Shown: positions 8,263 through 17,183, counted from the first letter of the stretch. The stretch is 64,000 nt of DNA from CAMLIZ01 sp036231905 (GCF_036231905.1 NZ_JAZARE010000002.1:372001-436000); one strand, 5' to 3'. Notes: generated by a model not told the origin, from the sequence alone. Numbers and translations are program-made.

Positions 8263-9191
8263 AGCCCGGCCACAGCCTGATGAAGCACTACCTGCAGTTC
8301 AAGGACCTGCGTGCCGAGGAGTACGCCTACCTGTTCGAGCGCACCGCGATCATCAAGAAGCGCTTCAAGAACTACGAGAAGTACCAGCCGCTGGTGGACC
8401 GGACGCTGGCAATGATCTTCGAGAAAGCCAGCACCCGCACCCGCGTGAGCTTCGAGGCCGGCATGTACCAGATGGGCGGCTCGGTGGTGCACCTGACCAC
8501 CGGCGACAGCCAGCTCGGCCGCGCCGAGCCGGTGGAGGATTCGGCCCGCGTGATCAGCCGCATGGTCGACATCGTGATGATCCGCACCTTCGAGCAGGCC
8601 AAGATCGACACCTTCGCGGCGCACTCGCGCGTGCCGGTGATCAACGGCCTGACCAACGAGTTCCATCCCTGCCAGATCCTGGCCGACATCTTCACCTTCA
8701 TCGAGCAGCGCGGCAGCATCGCCGGCAAGACGGTGGCCTGGGTGGGCGACGGCAACAACATGGCCAACACCTGGCTGCAGGCGGCGGAGATCCTGGGCTT
8801 CACGGTGCATGTGAGCACGCCCGGGGGCTACGAAGTGGATGCCAAGGTGGCGGGCATCCGCGACACCGGCTGCTACAAGACCTTCGCCGACCCGATGGAC
8901 GCTTGCCGCGGCGCCCACCTGGTGACCACCGACGTGTGGACCAGCATGGGCTACGAAGCCGAGAACGCGGTGCGCATGAAGGCCTTTGCCGACTGGTGCG
9001 TGGACACCGACATGATGGCCGTGGCCCAGCCCGATGCGCTGTTCATGCACTGCCTGCCCGCGCACCGCGGCGAGGAGGTGCAGGCCGAGGTGATCGACGG
9101 CCCGCAGTCGGTGGTGTGGGAGGAGGCCGAGAACCGCATGCATGTGCAGAAGGCCCTGATGGAATACCTGCTGCTCGGGCGCATCGGCTGA
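8259..9191 (+). CDS. argF: ornithine carbamoyltransferase
   Basis: A 310-residue transcarbamylase that joins ornithine and carbamoyl phosphate to give citrulline. The carbamoyl-phosphate loop STRTRVSFE (from about 58), the FHPCQILAD segment and the ornithine-binding HCLPAHRG loop are all present. The ATG at 8259 overlaps the argD stop; an in-frame ATG at 8280 (MKHYLQFKD) would give the more usual N-terminus, so the true start may be seven codons later. The next step of the pathway, argG, lies 50 kb away in this window. Confidence 0.96.
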   Translation: MKPGHSLMKHYLQFKDLRAEEYAYLFERTAIIKKRFKNYEKYQPLVDRTLAMIFEKASTRTRVSFEAGMYQMGGSVVHLTTGDSQLGRAEPVEDSARVISRMVDIVMIRTFEQAKIDTFAAHSRVPVINGLTNEFHPCQILADIFTFIEQRGSIAGKTVAWVGDGNNMANTWLQAAEILGFTVHVSTPGGYEVDAKVAGIRDTGCYKTFADPMDACRGAHLVTTDVWTSMGYEAENAVRMKAFADWCVDTDMMAVAQPDALFMHCLPAHRGEEVQAEVIDGPQSVVWEEAENRMHVQKALMEYLLLGRIG

Positions 9192-9199
9192 CATTGCAC

Positions 9200-10738
9200 A
9201 TGAAGAAGAACACCCCTGTGGTCGCCGGCGCGGCGGCCGTGCTGTGCATCCTGTCGTTCACCACAGCTGCCGCCGAGCCCGCCGTGCGCGGCCCTGAAAA
9301 AGTGCAGGACTGGTACGACGCCGGCCAGCGCTTCATCCGCGAATCGAAAGCGGTCAAGCCGATCACCGGGCGCGCGAAGAACGTCATCCTCTTTGTCGGC
9401 GACGGCATGGGCGTGAGCACGCAGACGGCTGCGCGCATCCTCGAGGGCCAGCTGCGTGGGCAGCCGGGCGAGGAGAACCGGCTGTCCTTCGAGACCTTTC
9501 CGTACAGCGCGCTGTCCAAGACCTATTCCTGGGACCAGCAGACCTCCGATTCGGCGCCCACCATCAGCGCCATCATGACCGGCTACAAGACCCGCGAGGG
9601 CATGCTGGGCGTGGACCACCTCACACCGCGCAACGATTGCGATGCGGCGAACGTCGCGGCGCATTCGGTGGAGACGATGCTGGAGCTGGCGGCCGAACAC
9701 GGCAAGGCCACCGGCGTGGTGACCACCGCGCGGCTCACGCACGCCACCCCGGCCGGCGCCTACGCGCACGTGCCGGCGCGCGACTGGGAAGCCGACACCC
9801 ACCAGCCCGCCGGTTGCGGCGTGAAGGACATCGCGCGCCAGCTGATCGAGGTGTCGCCGGCGGTGCGCAAGAGCCTGAAGGTCGCCCTGGGCGGCGGGCG
9901 CTCGGCGTTCCTGCCGCGCCAGCCTGACGCCGCCACCGTGGACGACCCCGAATACGGCCCGGTCAAGGGCGGCCGCACCGACGGCCGCAACCTTACCGCC
10001 GAGTGGCTGAGCAGCCGCGGCAACGGCGCCCAGTACGTGTGGAACAAGGCGCAGTTCGATGCGATCGACCTGGCCGGCACCGAGCACCTGCTCGGCCTGT
10101 TCGAGCCCTCGCACATGCGCTACGAAGCCGACCGTGCGCAGGACCAAGCGGGCGAGCCCTCGCTCACCGAGATGACCGACAAGGCGATTCGCCTGCTGAG
10201 CCGGCAGCGGCAGGGCTTCTTCCTCGAAGTGGAAGCCGGCCGCATCGACCACGGCCACCACGGCGGCAATGCCAAACGCGCGCTGCTGGACACCATCGAG
10301 CTGAGCAACGCGGTGCGCCGCGCGATGGAGCTCACGCGAGAGAGCGACACGCTGATTATCGTGACCGCGGACCACAGCCATGTGTTCACCATCGCCGGCT
10401 ATCCGCACCGCGGCAACAACATCCTTGGCGTGGTGAAGGACGTGCCCGAGGTGGACGGCAACCCCACGGCGCCGGCCAAGGACCAGAAAGGCCTGCCCTA
10501 CACCACCCTGGGCTACCAGAACGGCCCCGGCCATCGCGAAGGGCCGCGCACGGACCTGAGCGCGGTGGACACGACCGAGCTCGACTTCCACCAGGAGGCG
10601 GCCATCCCGATGGAAAGCGAAACCCACGGCGGCGAGGACGTCGCCATCTGGGCCCGCGGCCCGCGTGCCCACCTGGTGCGAGGCAGCATGGAAGAGAACT
10701 GGATCTTCCACGTCATGCGCAACGCCTTCGGGTTCTAG
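9200..10738 (+). CDS. alkaline phosphatase, exported, with His-type metal site
   Basis: A 512-residue PhoA-superfamily alkaline phosphatase with an N-terminal signal peptide (MKKNTPVV, a hydrophobic core, then AAA near 25), so probably periplasmic. Metal and active-site elements are visible: FVGDG (Asp68), the nucleophile in TSDSAP (Ser118), THATPAG (His181), RIDHGHHG (Asp350, His351, His354), TADHSH (Asp391, His392) and ETHGGEDV near the C-terminus. Against E. coli PhoA, positions 153 and 328 are His here, as in mammalian enzymes, rather than Asp and Lys. The gene starts 8 bp after argF and 16 bp before the phosphoesterase gene, so it is probably part of a longer operon. No pho box was recognised. 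Confidence 0.92.
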   Translation: MKKNTPVVAGAAAVLCILSFTTAAAEPAVRGPEKVQDWYDAGQRFIRESKAVKPITGRAKNVILFVGDGMGVSTQTAARILEGQLRGQPGEENRLSFETFPYSALSKTYSWDQQTSDSAPTISAIMTGYKTREGMLGVDHLTPRNDCDAANVAAHSVETMLELAAEHGKATGVVTTARLTHATPAGAYAHVPARDWEADTHQPAGCGVKDIARQLIEVSPAVRKSLKVALGGGRSAFLPRQPDAATVDDPEYGPVKGGRTDGRNLTAEWLSSRGNGAQYVWNKAQFDAIDLAGTEHLLGLFEPSHMRYEADRAQDQAGEPSLTEMTDKAIRLLSRQRQGFFLEVEAGRIDHGHHGGNAKRALLDTIELSNAVRRAMELTRESDTLIIVTADHSHVFTIAGYPHRGNNILGVVKDVPEVDGNPTAPAKDQKGLPYTTLGYQNGPGHREGPRTDLSAVDTTELDFHQEAAIPMESETHGGEDVAIWARGPRAHLVRGSMEENWIFHVMRNAFGF

Positions 10739-10754
10739 GGCCCGGCAGCGCCCC

Positions 10755-11498
10755 ATGAAGCTCGCGCTGATCACCGACATCCATGCCAACCGGGAGGCGC
10801 TCAGCGCGGTGCTGGCGCATGCCGAGGGCCTGGGGGTGCAGCGCTATGCCTTCCTGGGCGACTACGTGGGCTACGGCGCCGACCCCGGCTGGGTCGTGGA
10901 CCGGGTGCGCGAGTTCGTGGCCCAGGGCTCGGCCGCGGTGCTGGGCAACCACGACGCGGCGGTGGTGCGCGGGCCCACGCCCTCGATGCGCCTGGAGCCG
11001 CGCCAGGCGATCGAGTGGACGCGTGCGCAGCTGGGCGACGAGCAGGTGGCCTTCCTGGCCGCGCGTCCCTATGCGGTGACCGAGGACGACCGGCTCTACG
11101 TGCACGCCAACGCCTACGCGCCCATGGAATGGGGCTACATCGTCGGCCGGCACGACGCGGCGCGCAGCCTGCTGTGCACCGCCAGCCGCTACACCTTCTG
11201 CGGCCACGTGCACGAGCCCTGCCTGTACCACCTGTCGTCCACCGGCAAGACCGGCGAGTTCCGGCCCACGCCGGAGGTGGACATCCCCGTGCCGCCGCAC
11301 CGGCAGTGGCTGGTGCTGCCCGGCTCGGCCGGCCAGCCGCGTGACGGCAACCCAGCCGCCTGCTACGCCACCATGGACCTGGCCCAGGCGCAGCTCACCT
11401 TCCATCGTGTGCCCTACGACCACGACGCCGCGGCCGACAAGATCCGCGCCGCGGGACTGCCCACGTCGTTCGCCGACCGGCTGGTCAATGGACAGTGA
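10755..11498 (+). CDS. metallophosphoesterase (calcineurin-like)
   Basis: A 247-residue cytoplasmic calcineurin-like phosphoesterase. It has the metal-binding series DIHAN near the N-terminus (Asp-x-His), FLGDYVGYGADP (Gly-Asp), LGNHDAAV (Gly-Asn-His-Asp), and later FCGHVHEP and a C-terminal LVLPGSAGQPRDG. This is the YfcE/MJ0936-like or protein-phosphatase-like subfamily; the substrate cannot be read from sequence. The reading frame overlaps the downstream kinase/universal-stress gene by 11 bp, so the two are likely made together. That makes a phosphatase for kinase targets an attractive but unproven role. Confidence 0.88.
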   Translation: MKLALITDIHANREALSAVLAHAEGLGVQRYAFLGDYVGYGADPGWVVDRVREFVAQGSAAVLGNHDAAVVRGPTPSMRLEPRQAIEWTRAQLGDEQVAFLAARPYAVTEDDRLYVHANAYAPMEWGYIVGRHDAARSLLCTASRYTFCGHVHEPCLYHLSSTGKTGEFRPTPEVDIPVPPHRQWLVLPGSAGQPRDGNPAACYATMDLAQAQLTFHRVPYDHDAAADKIRAAGLPTSFADRLVNGQ

Positions 11499-12918
11499 AA
11501 CCGCCGCAGCGCCGCCGGCCCCGCTGGAGGCCGGGCAGGTGGTCGACGGCTTCGTGCTGGAGGAGCACCTGCACCAGGGCGGCATGGCCAACCTGTGGCG
11601 TGTGCGGCGCGATGACGGTGACGCGCGCTTCCCGCTGATCATGAAGGTGCCGCGCATCAAGGGCGGCGACGATCCGGCCACCATCGTCGGCTTCGAGGTC
11701 GAGCAGATGATCATGCCGATGCTCAAGGGCCCACATGTGCCGGCCTTCGTGGCCAAGGGCGACTTCATCCGCCAGCCCTACATCGTGATGGAACACATCG
11801 CCGGCCCCTCGCTGCGCCCGCGCCTGGACGCCGCGCCGCTGCCGGTGGCCGAAGTGGCCGCACTGGGCGCCAAGGTGGCCCAGGCGCTGCACGAGCTGCA
11901 CCGCCAGCATGTGGTGCACCTGGACGTGAAGCCGAGCAACGTCCTGCTGCGGCCCAGCGGCGAAGCGGTGCTCATCGACTTCGGCCTGTCGCGCCACGAC
12001 CACCTGCCCGACCTGCTGGACGAGGAGTTCAGCCTGCCCATGGGCACCGCGCCCTACATGTCGCCGGAGCAGGTGCAGTTCGTGCGCAACGATCCGCGCA
12101 GCGACCTGTTTGCGCTGGGCGTCATGCTCTACCACTTCACCACCGGGCAGCGGCCCTTCGGCCACCCCACCAGCGTGGCCGGCCTGCGCAAGCGGCTGTA
12201 CGCGGAGCCCACGCCGCCGCGTGCGCTGCGGCCGGACTGCCCGCCCTGGCTGCAGGAGGTGATCCTGCGCTGCCTGGAAGTGAAACCCGAGCTGCGCTAC
12301 CAGACCGCGGCGCAGCTCGCGCTCGACCTGCACAACCCTGAGCAGATGCCGCTCACCCGGCGCGCCGAGCGCCTGCAAGGCGGCGGCCGCTGGAAGGCGA
12401 TGCGACGCTGGTTCGCCGCGCTCGGCAGCGAGCCCCAAGGCGTCGACAGCACCGCCGCGCAGGTGCAGCGCAGCCCCATCGTGCTGGCCGCGGTGGACCT
12501 CAACGCCGAAGCCGCCTTGCTGGACCAGTTGCGCGAGACGGTGCAGCGCCTGGTGGGCACCCAGCCGGGCGCGCGCCTGGCCTGCGTGGGTGTGATGCGC
12601 ACTGCGCGCATCGGCATGGACCAGCTCACCGACGCGCACGGCCAGAGCCTGCACCTGAAGCAGCTGATCGGCCTGAAGCACTGGGCCCGGCCGATCGCCA
12701 TGGCGCATGGGCTGGACGAAGGCCGCCTCACCTTCCATGTGCTGGAAGCGCCCGACGCGGCCGCCGCGCTGATCGACTTTGCGCAGCGCAACGAGGTGGA
12801 CCACATCGTGATGGGCGCGCGCGGCAGCTCGGCGCTGCGGCGCTACCTGGGCAGCGTCTCTTCCCAGGTGGTGGCGCAAAGCGGCTGCACCGTCACGGTG
12901 GTGCGCGCAGCGGGTTGA
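11488..12918 (+). CDS. fused serine/threonine protein kinase and universal stress protein
   Basis: A 476-residue cytoplasmic fusion. Residues about 25-285 form a Hanks-type kinase: Lys53 in LIMKVPRI, catalytic HLDVKPSN (Asp146, Asn151), IDFGLS (Asp164), and MGTAPYMSPEQ after the activation loop. After a basic linker, about 330-475 form a UspA-like domain starting IVLAAVDLN and ending with MGARGSSALRRYLGSVSSQV, the Gly-rich nucleotide-binding signature. All catalytic residues look intact. The same architecture is known in other betaproteobacteria. The start lies inside the end of the phosphoesterase gene. I infer that the stress domain senses ATP or stress and tunes the kinase; targets are unknown. 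Confidence 0.9.
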   Translation: MDSETAAAPPAPLEAGQVVDGFVLEEHLHQGGMANLWRVRRDDGDARFPLIMKVPRIKGGDDPATIVGFEVEQMIMPMLKGPHVPAFVAKGDFIRQPYIVMEHIAGPSLRPRLDAAPLPVAEVAALGAKVAQALHELHRQHVVHLDVKPSNVLLRPSGEAVLIDFGLSRHDHLPDLLDEEFSLPMGTAPYMSPEQVQFVRNDPRSDLFALGVMLYHFTTGQRPFGHPTSVAGLRKRLYAEPTPPRALRPDCPPWLQEVILRCLEVKPELRYQTAAQLALDLHNPEQMPLTRRAERLQGGGRWKAMRRWFAALGSEPQGVDSTAAQVQRSPIVLAAVDLNAEAALLDQLRETVQRLVGTQPGARLACVGVMRTARIGMDQLTDAHGQSLHLKQLIGLKHWARPIAMAHGLDEGRLTFHVLEAPDAAAALIDFAQRNEVDHIVMGARGSSALRRYLGSVSSQVVAQSGCTVTVVRAAG

Positions 12919-12930
12919 AGCCGGCGCGCT

Positions 12931-14220
12931 TCATGCGCCGCCCAGGTGCCTGGCGGTCTCGAACACCGCAGGCGCAAAGCCCTCGCCCTGCCACTGCAGC
13001 CGGCGCTTGAGCGCGAAGTCGAAGGCCAGCGGGTTCAGCGCCTGCAAGCGCTCCAGCGCCGAAACGTCCTGCGCGTCCAGCAGCCCTGCGCGGGCCAGGC
13101 GCGGCACCGAGGTCAACCACGCAAGCGCCGGCAGTGGATAGTCGGAACCGAAGAGCAGGCGGCCATGCCAGTCGCGCCGCTGCAGCAACGTGCGCAGCAC
13201 CCCGGGCGAACGGTTCACCTGGGTGATGGCCGAGATGTCGCCGTGCACCCGCGCCCCCAGCGACGGGTCGTCCATCAGGCGCGCGAAGAGCTCGAAGGCC
13301 GGCACCAGCGCTTGATGCGGATGGTCCAGGTCGCGCGCCTGGCCGAGGCTGGCGCAATGCGCCAGGATCACCCGCACGCCCTCGCCCAGCGCTGGGCGCA
13401 GCAGCAGCGGGTTCAGCGCCTCGTGGGCGTTGGCGCCGGTCACAGCCTTCTCCTCGCCAGCGTGGCTGAGCAGCGGCAGCTTCAGGCGCGCCAGCTCGGC
13501 ATAAAAGCGGCGATGGCGCGGCAGCGACGGATCGATGCCCATGGCCGAGGGCAGCCACTTCACCGCGCGGGCGCCCTGCGCATGGGCGGCCTGCAACCGG
13601 TCGATCGCATCCGGCCGGTTTGGGTGCACCGACGCGATCCAGCCCCAGCCGTGCTGGCGCGCCGCCGCGCCGGCGTAGGCGTTGCCGGTGCGGAACATCG
13701 TGTGCTCGGCATCGACCCGCCCATCGGCTGCCACCGCGGCATCGAACGCCAGCAGCAGCGGCTTGGCGCCGGGCGGGAACTCGGCCCACAGCGCGGCCAG
13801 GCGCTGCAGGTACACCGCCGACAGTTCGGCGCGCCGGCCGGCCACGCCGCTGGCGTGTTCGATCGCCGTGCGGCGCACCCAGTCGCCCAGTGCCAGCGGG
13901 CTGAGCGTGCGCGGATGGATCCAGGCACCGGCATCGTCGTCGGGCGCATGCGCGGTGTGGCCCAGCAGGTGCACATGCACGTCCAGCACCTGCTCGGGCC
14001 GCACGCCGGCCCAGGCCTGCTGCCACAGGGCCTGCACGTCGGCGGGCCAGCGCGCCGGCGCAAAGCCGAAGGCCTGCGGCAGGCTGAAGACACCCAGCGC
14101 GGTGGCGACGCCGCAGCACAGGCCGCTGGCGAGGAAGCGCCGGCGTTCGTTCCATCCAGGCGATGTGTCGCCGTGAGCACCGCCGAGTGGCTGCGTGAGA
14201 GAGCGGGTGGGCAGGTTCAT
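12931..14220 (-). CDS. exported amidohydrolase-family protein (Tat-like signal)
   Basis: A 429-residue protein of the amidohydrolase superfamily (amidohydrolase-2 type TIM barrel). The N-terminus has ERRRFLASGL followed by a hydrophobic stretch, a plausible twin-arginine signal. Barrel metal and active-site motifs follow in order: DVHVHLLG, SVHPNRPD, VKWLPSAMGIDP, LLSHAGEE, ILAHCASLG and LLFGSDYPLP near the C-terminus. The substrate is unknown; related proteins hydrolyse or decarboxylate small organic acids. It converges with the kinase/universal-stress gene and diverges from DUF4197. Confidence 0.8.
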   Translation of the reverse strand: MNLPTRSLTQPLGGAHGDTSPGWNERRRFLASGLCCGVATALGVFSLPQAFGFAPARWPADVQALWQQAWAGVRPEQVLDVHVHLLGHTAHAPDDDAGAWIHPRTLSPLALGDWVRRTAIEHASGVAGRRAELSAVYLQRLAALWAEFPPGAKPLLLAFDAAVAADGRVDAEHTMFRTGNAYAGAAARQHGWGWIASVHPNRPDAIDRLQAAHAQGARAVKWLPSAMGIDPSLPRHRRFYAELARLKLPLLSHAGEEKAVTGANAHEALNPLLLRPALGEGVRVILAHCASLGQARDLDHPHQALVPAFELFARLMDDPSLGARVHGDISAITQVNRSPGVLRTLLQRRDWHGRLLFGSDYPLPALAWLTSVPRLARAGLLDAQDVSALERLQALNPLAFDFALKRRLQWQGEGFAPAVFETARHLGGA

Positions 14221-14384
14221 GGGCCGCGATGCTCGCCGCCGCGAGGCGGCGTTGCCAGCACTTCACGCCGGGTGGCCCAAGGCCGCGCCGCACGGTATCG
14301 GCAGCCAATACCACGGTGGCCACAAGCGCGGCGTTTCTGCCGCGCAGCGCACGCTATGCTGAGCCATCTTTTGCGGAGCTCGTC

Positions 14385-15053
14385 ATGCAACGGCGTCACT
14401 GGGTCATCAGCGTGTTGGTCACGGCCGCCACCCCTTGGCAGGCGCGTGCCGCCAGCGAAACGGATGCGGCCAGCGCCATCCGCGTCGCGCTGCAGCGCGG
14501 CGCGGCCGCCGCGGTGGCGCAGCTGGGCCGCAACGACGGCTTCCTCGCCAACCCCAAGGTGCGCATACCGCTGCCCGGCCCCTTGAAGGACGCGGCCAAG
14601 CTGCTGCAGGCGCTGGGCCAGCAGCACCGTGTCGATGAACTCGTGGTGGCCATGAACCGGGCGGCCGAGGCCGCCGTGCCGCAGGCCAAGGCCCTGCTGA
14701 TCGATGCCGTGCGCAGCATGAGCGTGGAAGACGGCCTGCGCATCGTGAGTGGCGGCGACGATGCGGCCACCCAGTTCTTTGCCGGCAAGACACGCGAGCC
14801 GCTGGGGGAGCGTTTCCTGCCCATCGTCACCCGGGCCACGCACCGCGTGGCACTGGCGGAGAAATACAACGCGGTGGCCGGCAAGGCGGCGGCCTTCGGG
14901 CTGATGAAGGCGGAGGACGCGGACCTGCCGCGCTACGTCACCGGCCGGGCGCTGGACGGGCTGTACCAGGTGATCGGCGAGCAGGAGCGCCTGATCCGCC
15001 AGGATCCGGTGGGCACCGGCAGCGCGATCCTGCGGCGCGTGTTCGGAGGCTGA
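14385..15053 (+). CDS. DUF4197 domain-containing exported protein
   Basis: A 222-residue protein of the DUF4197 family, function unknown. It has a short N-terminal signal peptide (about 1-22, ending TPWQARA). The body carries the family features ASAIRVALQRGAAAAVAQLG, KVRIPLPGPLKDAAKLLQAL, and a C-terminal ALDGLYQVIGEQERLIRQDP followed by GSAILRRVFG. The ATG at 14385 has a GGAG about 10 nt upstream; the longer upstream frame has no signal peptide. A TATGCT hexamer at 14355-14360 may be the -10 box. The lipoprotein gene begins one base after the stop. Confidence 0.87.
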   Translation: MQRRHWVISVLVTAATPWQARAASETDAASAIRVALQRGAAAAVAQLGRNDGFLANPKVRIPLPGPLKDAAKLLQALGQQHRVDELVVAMNRAAEAAVPQAKALLIDAVRSMSVEDGLRIVSGGDDAATQFFAGKTREPLGERFLPIVTRATHRVALAEKYNAVAGKAAAFGLMKAEDADLPRYVTGRALDGLYQVIGEQERLIRQDPVGTGSAILRRVFGG

Positions 15054-15054
15054 C

Positions 15055-16242
15055 ATGCCGGCACTGCGCTCATCCCTCATGCCGCTGCTGCTCACCACGC
15101 TGCTGGCCGCCTGTGGCGGCGGCGGCAGCGATGCACCGCCTGCGCCGCCGCCAGCCGCCCCCGACATGGGCGCCGAGCTGGTGAGCCGGGTGCCCGCCAG
15201 CGGTGTCTCCGGCACCTGGGGCTACGTGGCACCCGACGGCTCACGCTATGCGCTCATGGGCACCGCCCGCGGGGTGCTGGTGCTGGACCTGCGCAACCCG
15301 GCCCAGCCGCGGGTGGTGGACGAGGTGCAGGGCCCGGACGACACGCACACGGCCGGTGTGTACTGGCGCGAGATGCGGGTGTACGGATCCCACGCCTACA
15401 TCGTCTCCGAGCACACCAACGTCCGCGGCGGCATCATGATCCTGGACCTGGCCGGCCTGCCCGACAGCGTGCGCTACGTGCGCAGCGTGGTGCCGCGTGA
15501 CGGGCAGCTGGCCGCGCACACGGTGGACGTCGACACCACCCGCGGCCTGCTGTACCTGCAGCGCGTGACCAACCTGGGGGCGCCCAGCGCGGCCGGCAGC
15601 GGCCGCGCGACGGCGCTGCACAGCGGGGAAGAGCATCCGGTGGGGGATGCCAACACCGGCTCGGTGGAGATCTACGACATCGCCACCGACCCGGAGAACC
15701 CGGCCTACCTCACCACCTTCAACCAGCACCGCAGCGTGCACGACATGACCGCCGCGGGCGACTTCGTCTACGTGGCCGAAGGCAACGCCTCCACCTTCTC
15801 GCGCTGGGACGTGCGTGACCCCAGGGCCCCGGTGCTGGTGTCGCGCTGGTCGGTGGGCGGGTTTGCGCACAGCCTGTGGCCCAGCGCGGACGGCAGCCTG
15901 GTCATCACGACGGAAGAGATCCCCAACGGCCTGCCGGCGCGCGTGTGGCAGCAGGTGGGTGCCACACCCACGCAGCTGGCGACGCTGAAGGTGGGCAGCG
16001 GCACGCCGCACAACGTGATCATCGAGGGCCAGCGCGCCTACTTCAGCCACTACACCGAAGGCCTGGCGGTGTACGACCTCGGCAACCCGTCGGCACCCCA
16101 GCTGGTGGCGCACCTGGACACCAATGCACTGCAGGGCCCGGGGCTGGGCGGCTGCTGGGGCGTCTACAAATTCCCCGGCGAGCCGCTGGTGGCCTGCAGC
16201 GACATGAGCACCGGATTCAACCTGATCCGCATCACGAACTGA
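15055..16242 (+). CDS. LVIVD-repeat / choice-of-anchor-B type beta-propeller lipoprotein
   Basis: A 395-residue secreted protein. The signal peptide ends in the lipobox LAAC (Cys19) followed by a Gly-rich and Pro-rich linker, so it should be lipid-anchored. The body has repeated blades with the LVIVD-like pattern, such as GVLVLDLRNPAQPRVVDEV, GIMILDLAGLPDS, SVEIYDIATDPENPAYL and LAVYDLGNPSAPQLVAHL, which predicts a beta-propeller. GTWGYVAPDGSRYALMGT near the front fits the choice-of-anchor-B family. No enzymatic motif was seen. It probably shares a transcript with DUF4197. Confidence 0.8.
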   Translation: MPALRSSLMPLLLTTLLAACGGGGSDAPPAPPPAAPDMGAELVSRVPASGVSGTWGYVAPDGSRYALMGTARGVLVLDLRNPAQPRVVDEVQGPDDTHTAGVYWREMRVYGSHAYIVSEHTNVRGGIMILDLAGLPDSVRYVRSVVPRDGQLAAHTVDVDTTRGLLYLQRVTNLGAPSAAGSGRATALHSGEEHPVGDANTGSVEIYDIATDPENPAYLTTFNQHRSVHDMTAAGDFVYVAEGNASTFSRWDVRDPRAPVLVSRWSVGGFAHSLWPSADGSLVITTEEIPNGLPARVWQQVGATPTQLATLKVGSGTPHNVIIEGQRAYFSHYTEGLAVYDLGNPSAPQLVAHLDTNALQGPGLGGCWGVYKFPGEPLVACSDMSTGFNLIRITN

Positions 16243-16271
16243 CGCACGGCCGATGCGGGCCAGGCGCGGCG

Positions 16272-16706
16272 TTACTTGAACAGCGCGTCGTAGCGCTTCT
16301 GCATCTCCTGGGGCGTGAGCTTCTCGATCTCGTGCCCGATCAACCACTCGTGGCCGAAGGGGTCGCGCACCCGGGCGCTGCGCTCGCCGTAGAACTGGTC
16401 CTGCGGTGCCATCACCAGCGTGGCGCCGGCCTCCACGGCGCGCGCCGCCATCGCGTCCGCGTCGCCCACATGCAGGTGCACGCGGCTGCCGTTGCCGCCC
16501 AGCGTCCTGGGCCCGACGATGCCGTATTCCGGGTATTCGTCAGCCAGCATCAGCACCGCCGGCCCGAGCTTCATCTCGGCATGGCCGATGCGCCCGCTGG
16601 GCTCCGTGAGCCGGAAGATCTCTTCCGCGCCAAACGCTCTCTCGTAGAACTCAATGGCGGCCTGGGTGTCGTGCACCGACAGGTAGGCAAATACCTCGTG
16701 GATCAT
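16272..16706 (-). CDS. VOC family protein (glyoxalase/PhnB-like)
   Basis: A 144-residue vicinal-oxygen-chelate fold protein of the PhnB-like subgroup. It shows the paired beta-alpha-beta layout: LSVHDTQAAIEFYERAFGAEE at the front, GHAEMKLGPAVLMLADE in the middle and VRDPFGHEWLIGHEIE near the end. Metal ligands of this fold cannot be assigned with confidence, and no substrate is evident. GGGAG lies upstream of the ATG. It is 72 bp downstream of the RidA gene on the same strand and might be read from the same transcript. Confidence 0.85.
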   Translation of the reverse strand: MIHEVFAYLSVHDTQAAIEFYERAFGAEEIFRLTEPSGRIGHAEMKLGPAVLMLADEYPEYGIVGPRTLGGNGSRVHLHVGDADAMAARAVEAGATLVMAPQDQFYGERSARVRDPFGHEWLIGHEIEKLTPQEMQKRYDALFK

Positions 16707-16778
16707 GGGGCGCTCCCTGGTGATGAAGCCTCCAGGCTACGCGCCGGGCGACCCGCCGTCTTGTAGAAAACGGCAACC

Positions 16779-17183
16779 TCAGGCGTCAGGGATCACGGCG
16801 GTGGCCTCGATCTCCACCTTGGCCCGGTCCTCGATCAGCGCCTTCACCTCCACCGCGCTCATGGCGATCGCGTAGTGGCCCACCAGCTCGCGGAAGGCCG
16901 CGCCCAGCGCCTTGCCGCTGGCCAGGTAGTCGCGCTTGTCCGTCACGTACCAGGTCATGCGCACGATGTGCTCCGGCCGCGCGCCGGCTTCGGCCAGCAC
17001 CGCGCACACATTGGCCAGCGCCTGGCGCGCCTGCACCGCGAAGTCGTCGCTGTCGAAGCGGCACTCGGCGTTCCAGCCGATCTGCCCAGCCACGAACACC
17101 GTGGTGCCGCGTGCGGCCACGCCGTTGGCGTAACCGCGCGGCGGCACCCAGCCGGCCGGTTGCAGAACGCGATGGGCACTCAT
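16779..17183 (-). CDS. RidA-family protein lacking the catalytic arginine
   Basis: A 134-residue protein of the YjgF/YER057c/UK114 (Rid) family. Family features: GYANGVAARGTTVFVAGQIG, QARQALANVCAVLAEAGA, and the C-terminal VEVKALIEDRAKVEIEATA. Archetypal RidA has Arg in VEVARL, needed to hydrolyse enamines and imines. Here the aligned segment reads VEVKAL, so the Arg is replaced and classic deaminase activity is doubtful. The ATG overlaps the thioesterase stop by 4 bp (17180-17183). It is the last gene of the tightly coupled ligase-thioesterase-RidA operon, so a role in aminobenzoyl-CoA metabolism is likely but unproven. Confidence 0.87.
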   Translation of the reverse strand: MSAHRVLQPAGWVPPRGYANGVAARGTTVFVAGQIGWNAECRFDSDDFAVQARQALANVCAVLAEAGARPEHIVRMTWYVTDKRDYLASGKALGAAFRELVGHYAIAMSAVEVKALIEDRAKVEIEATAVIPDA

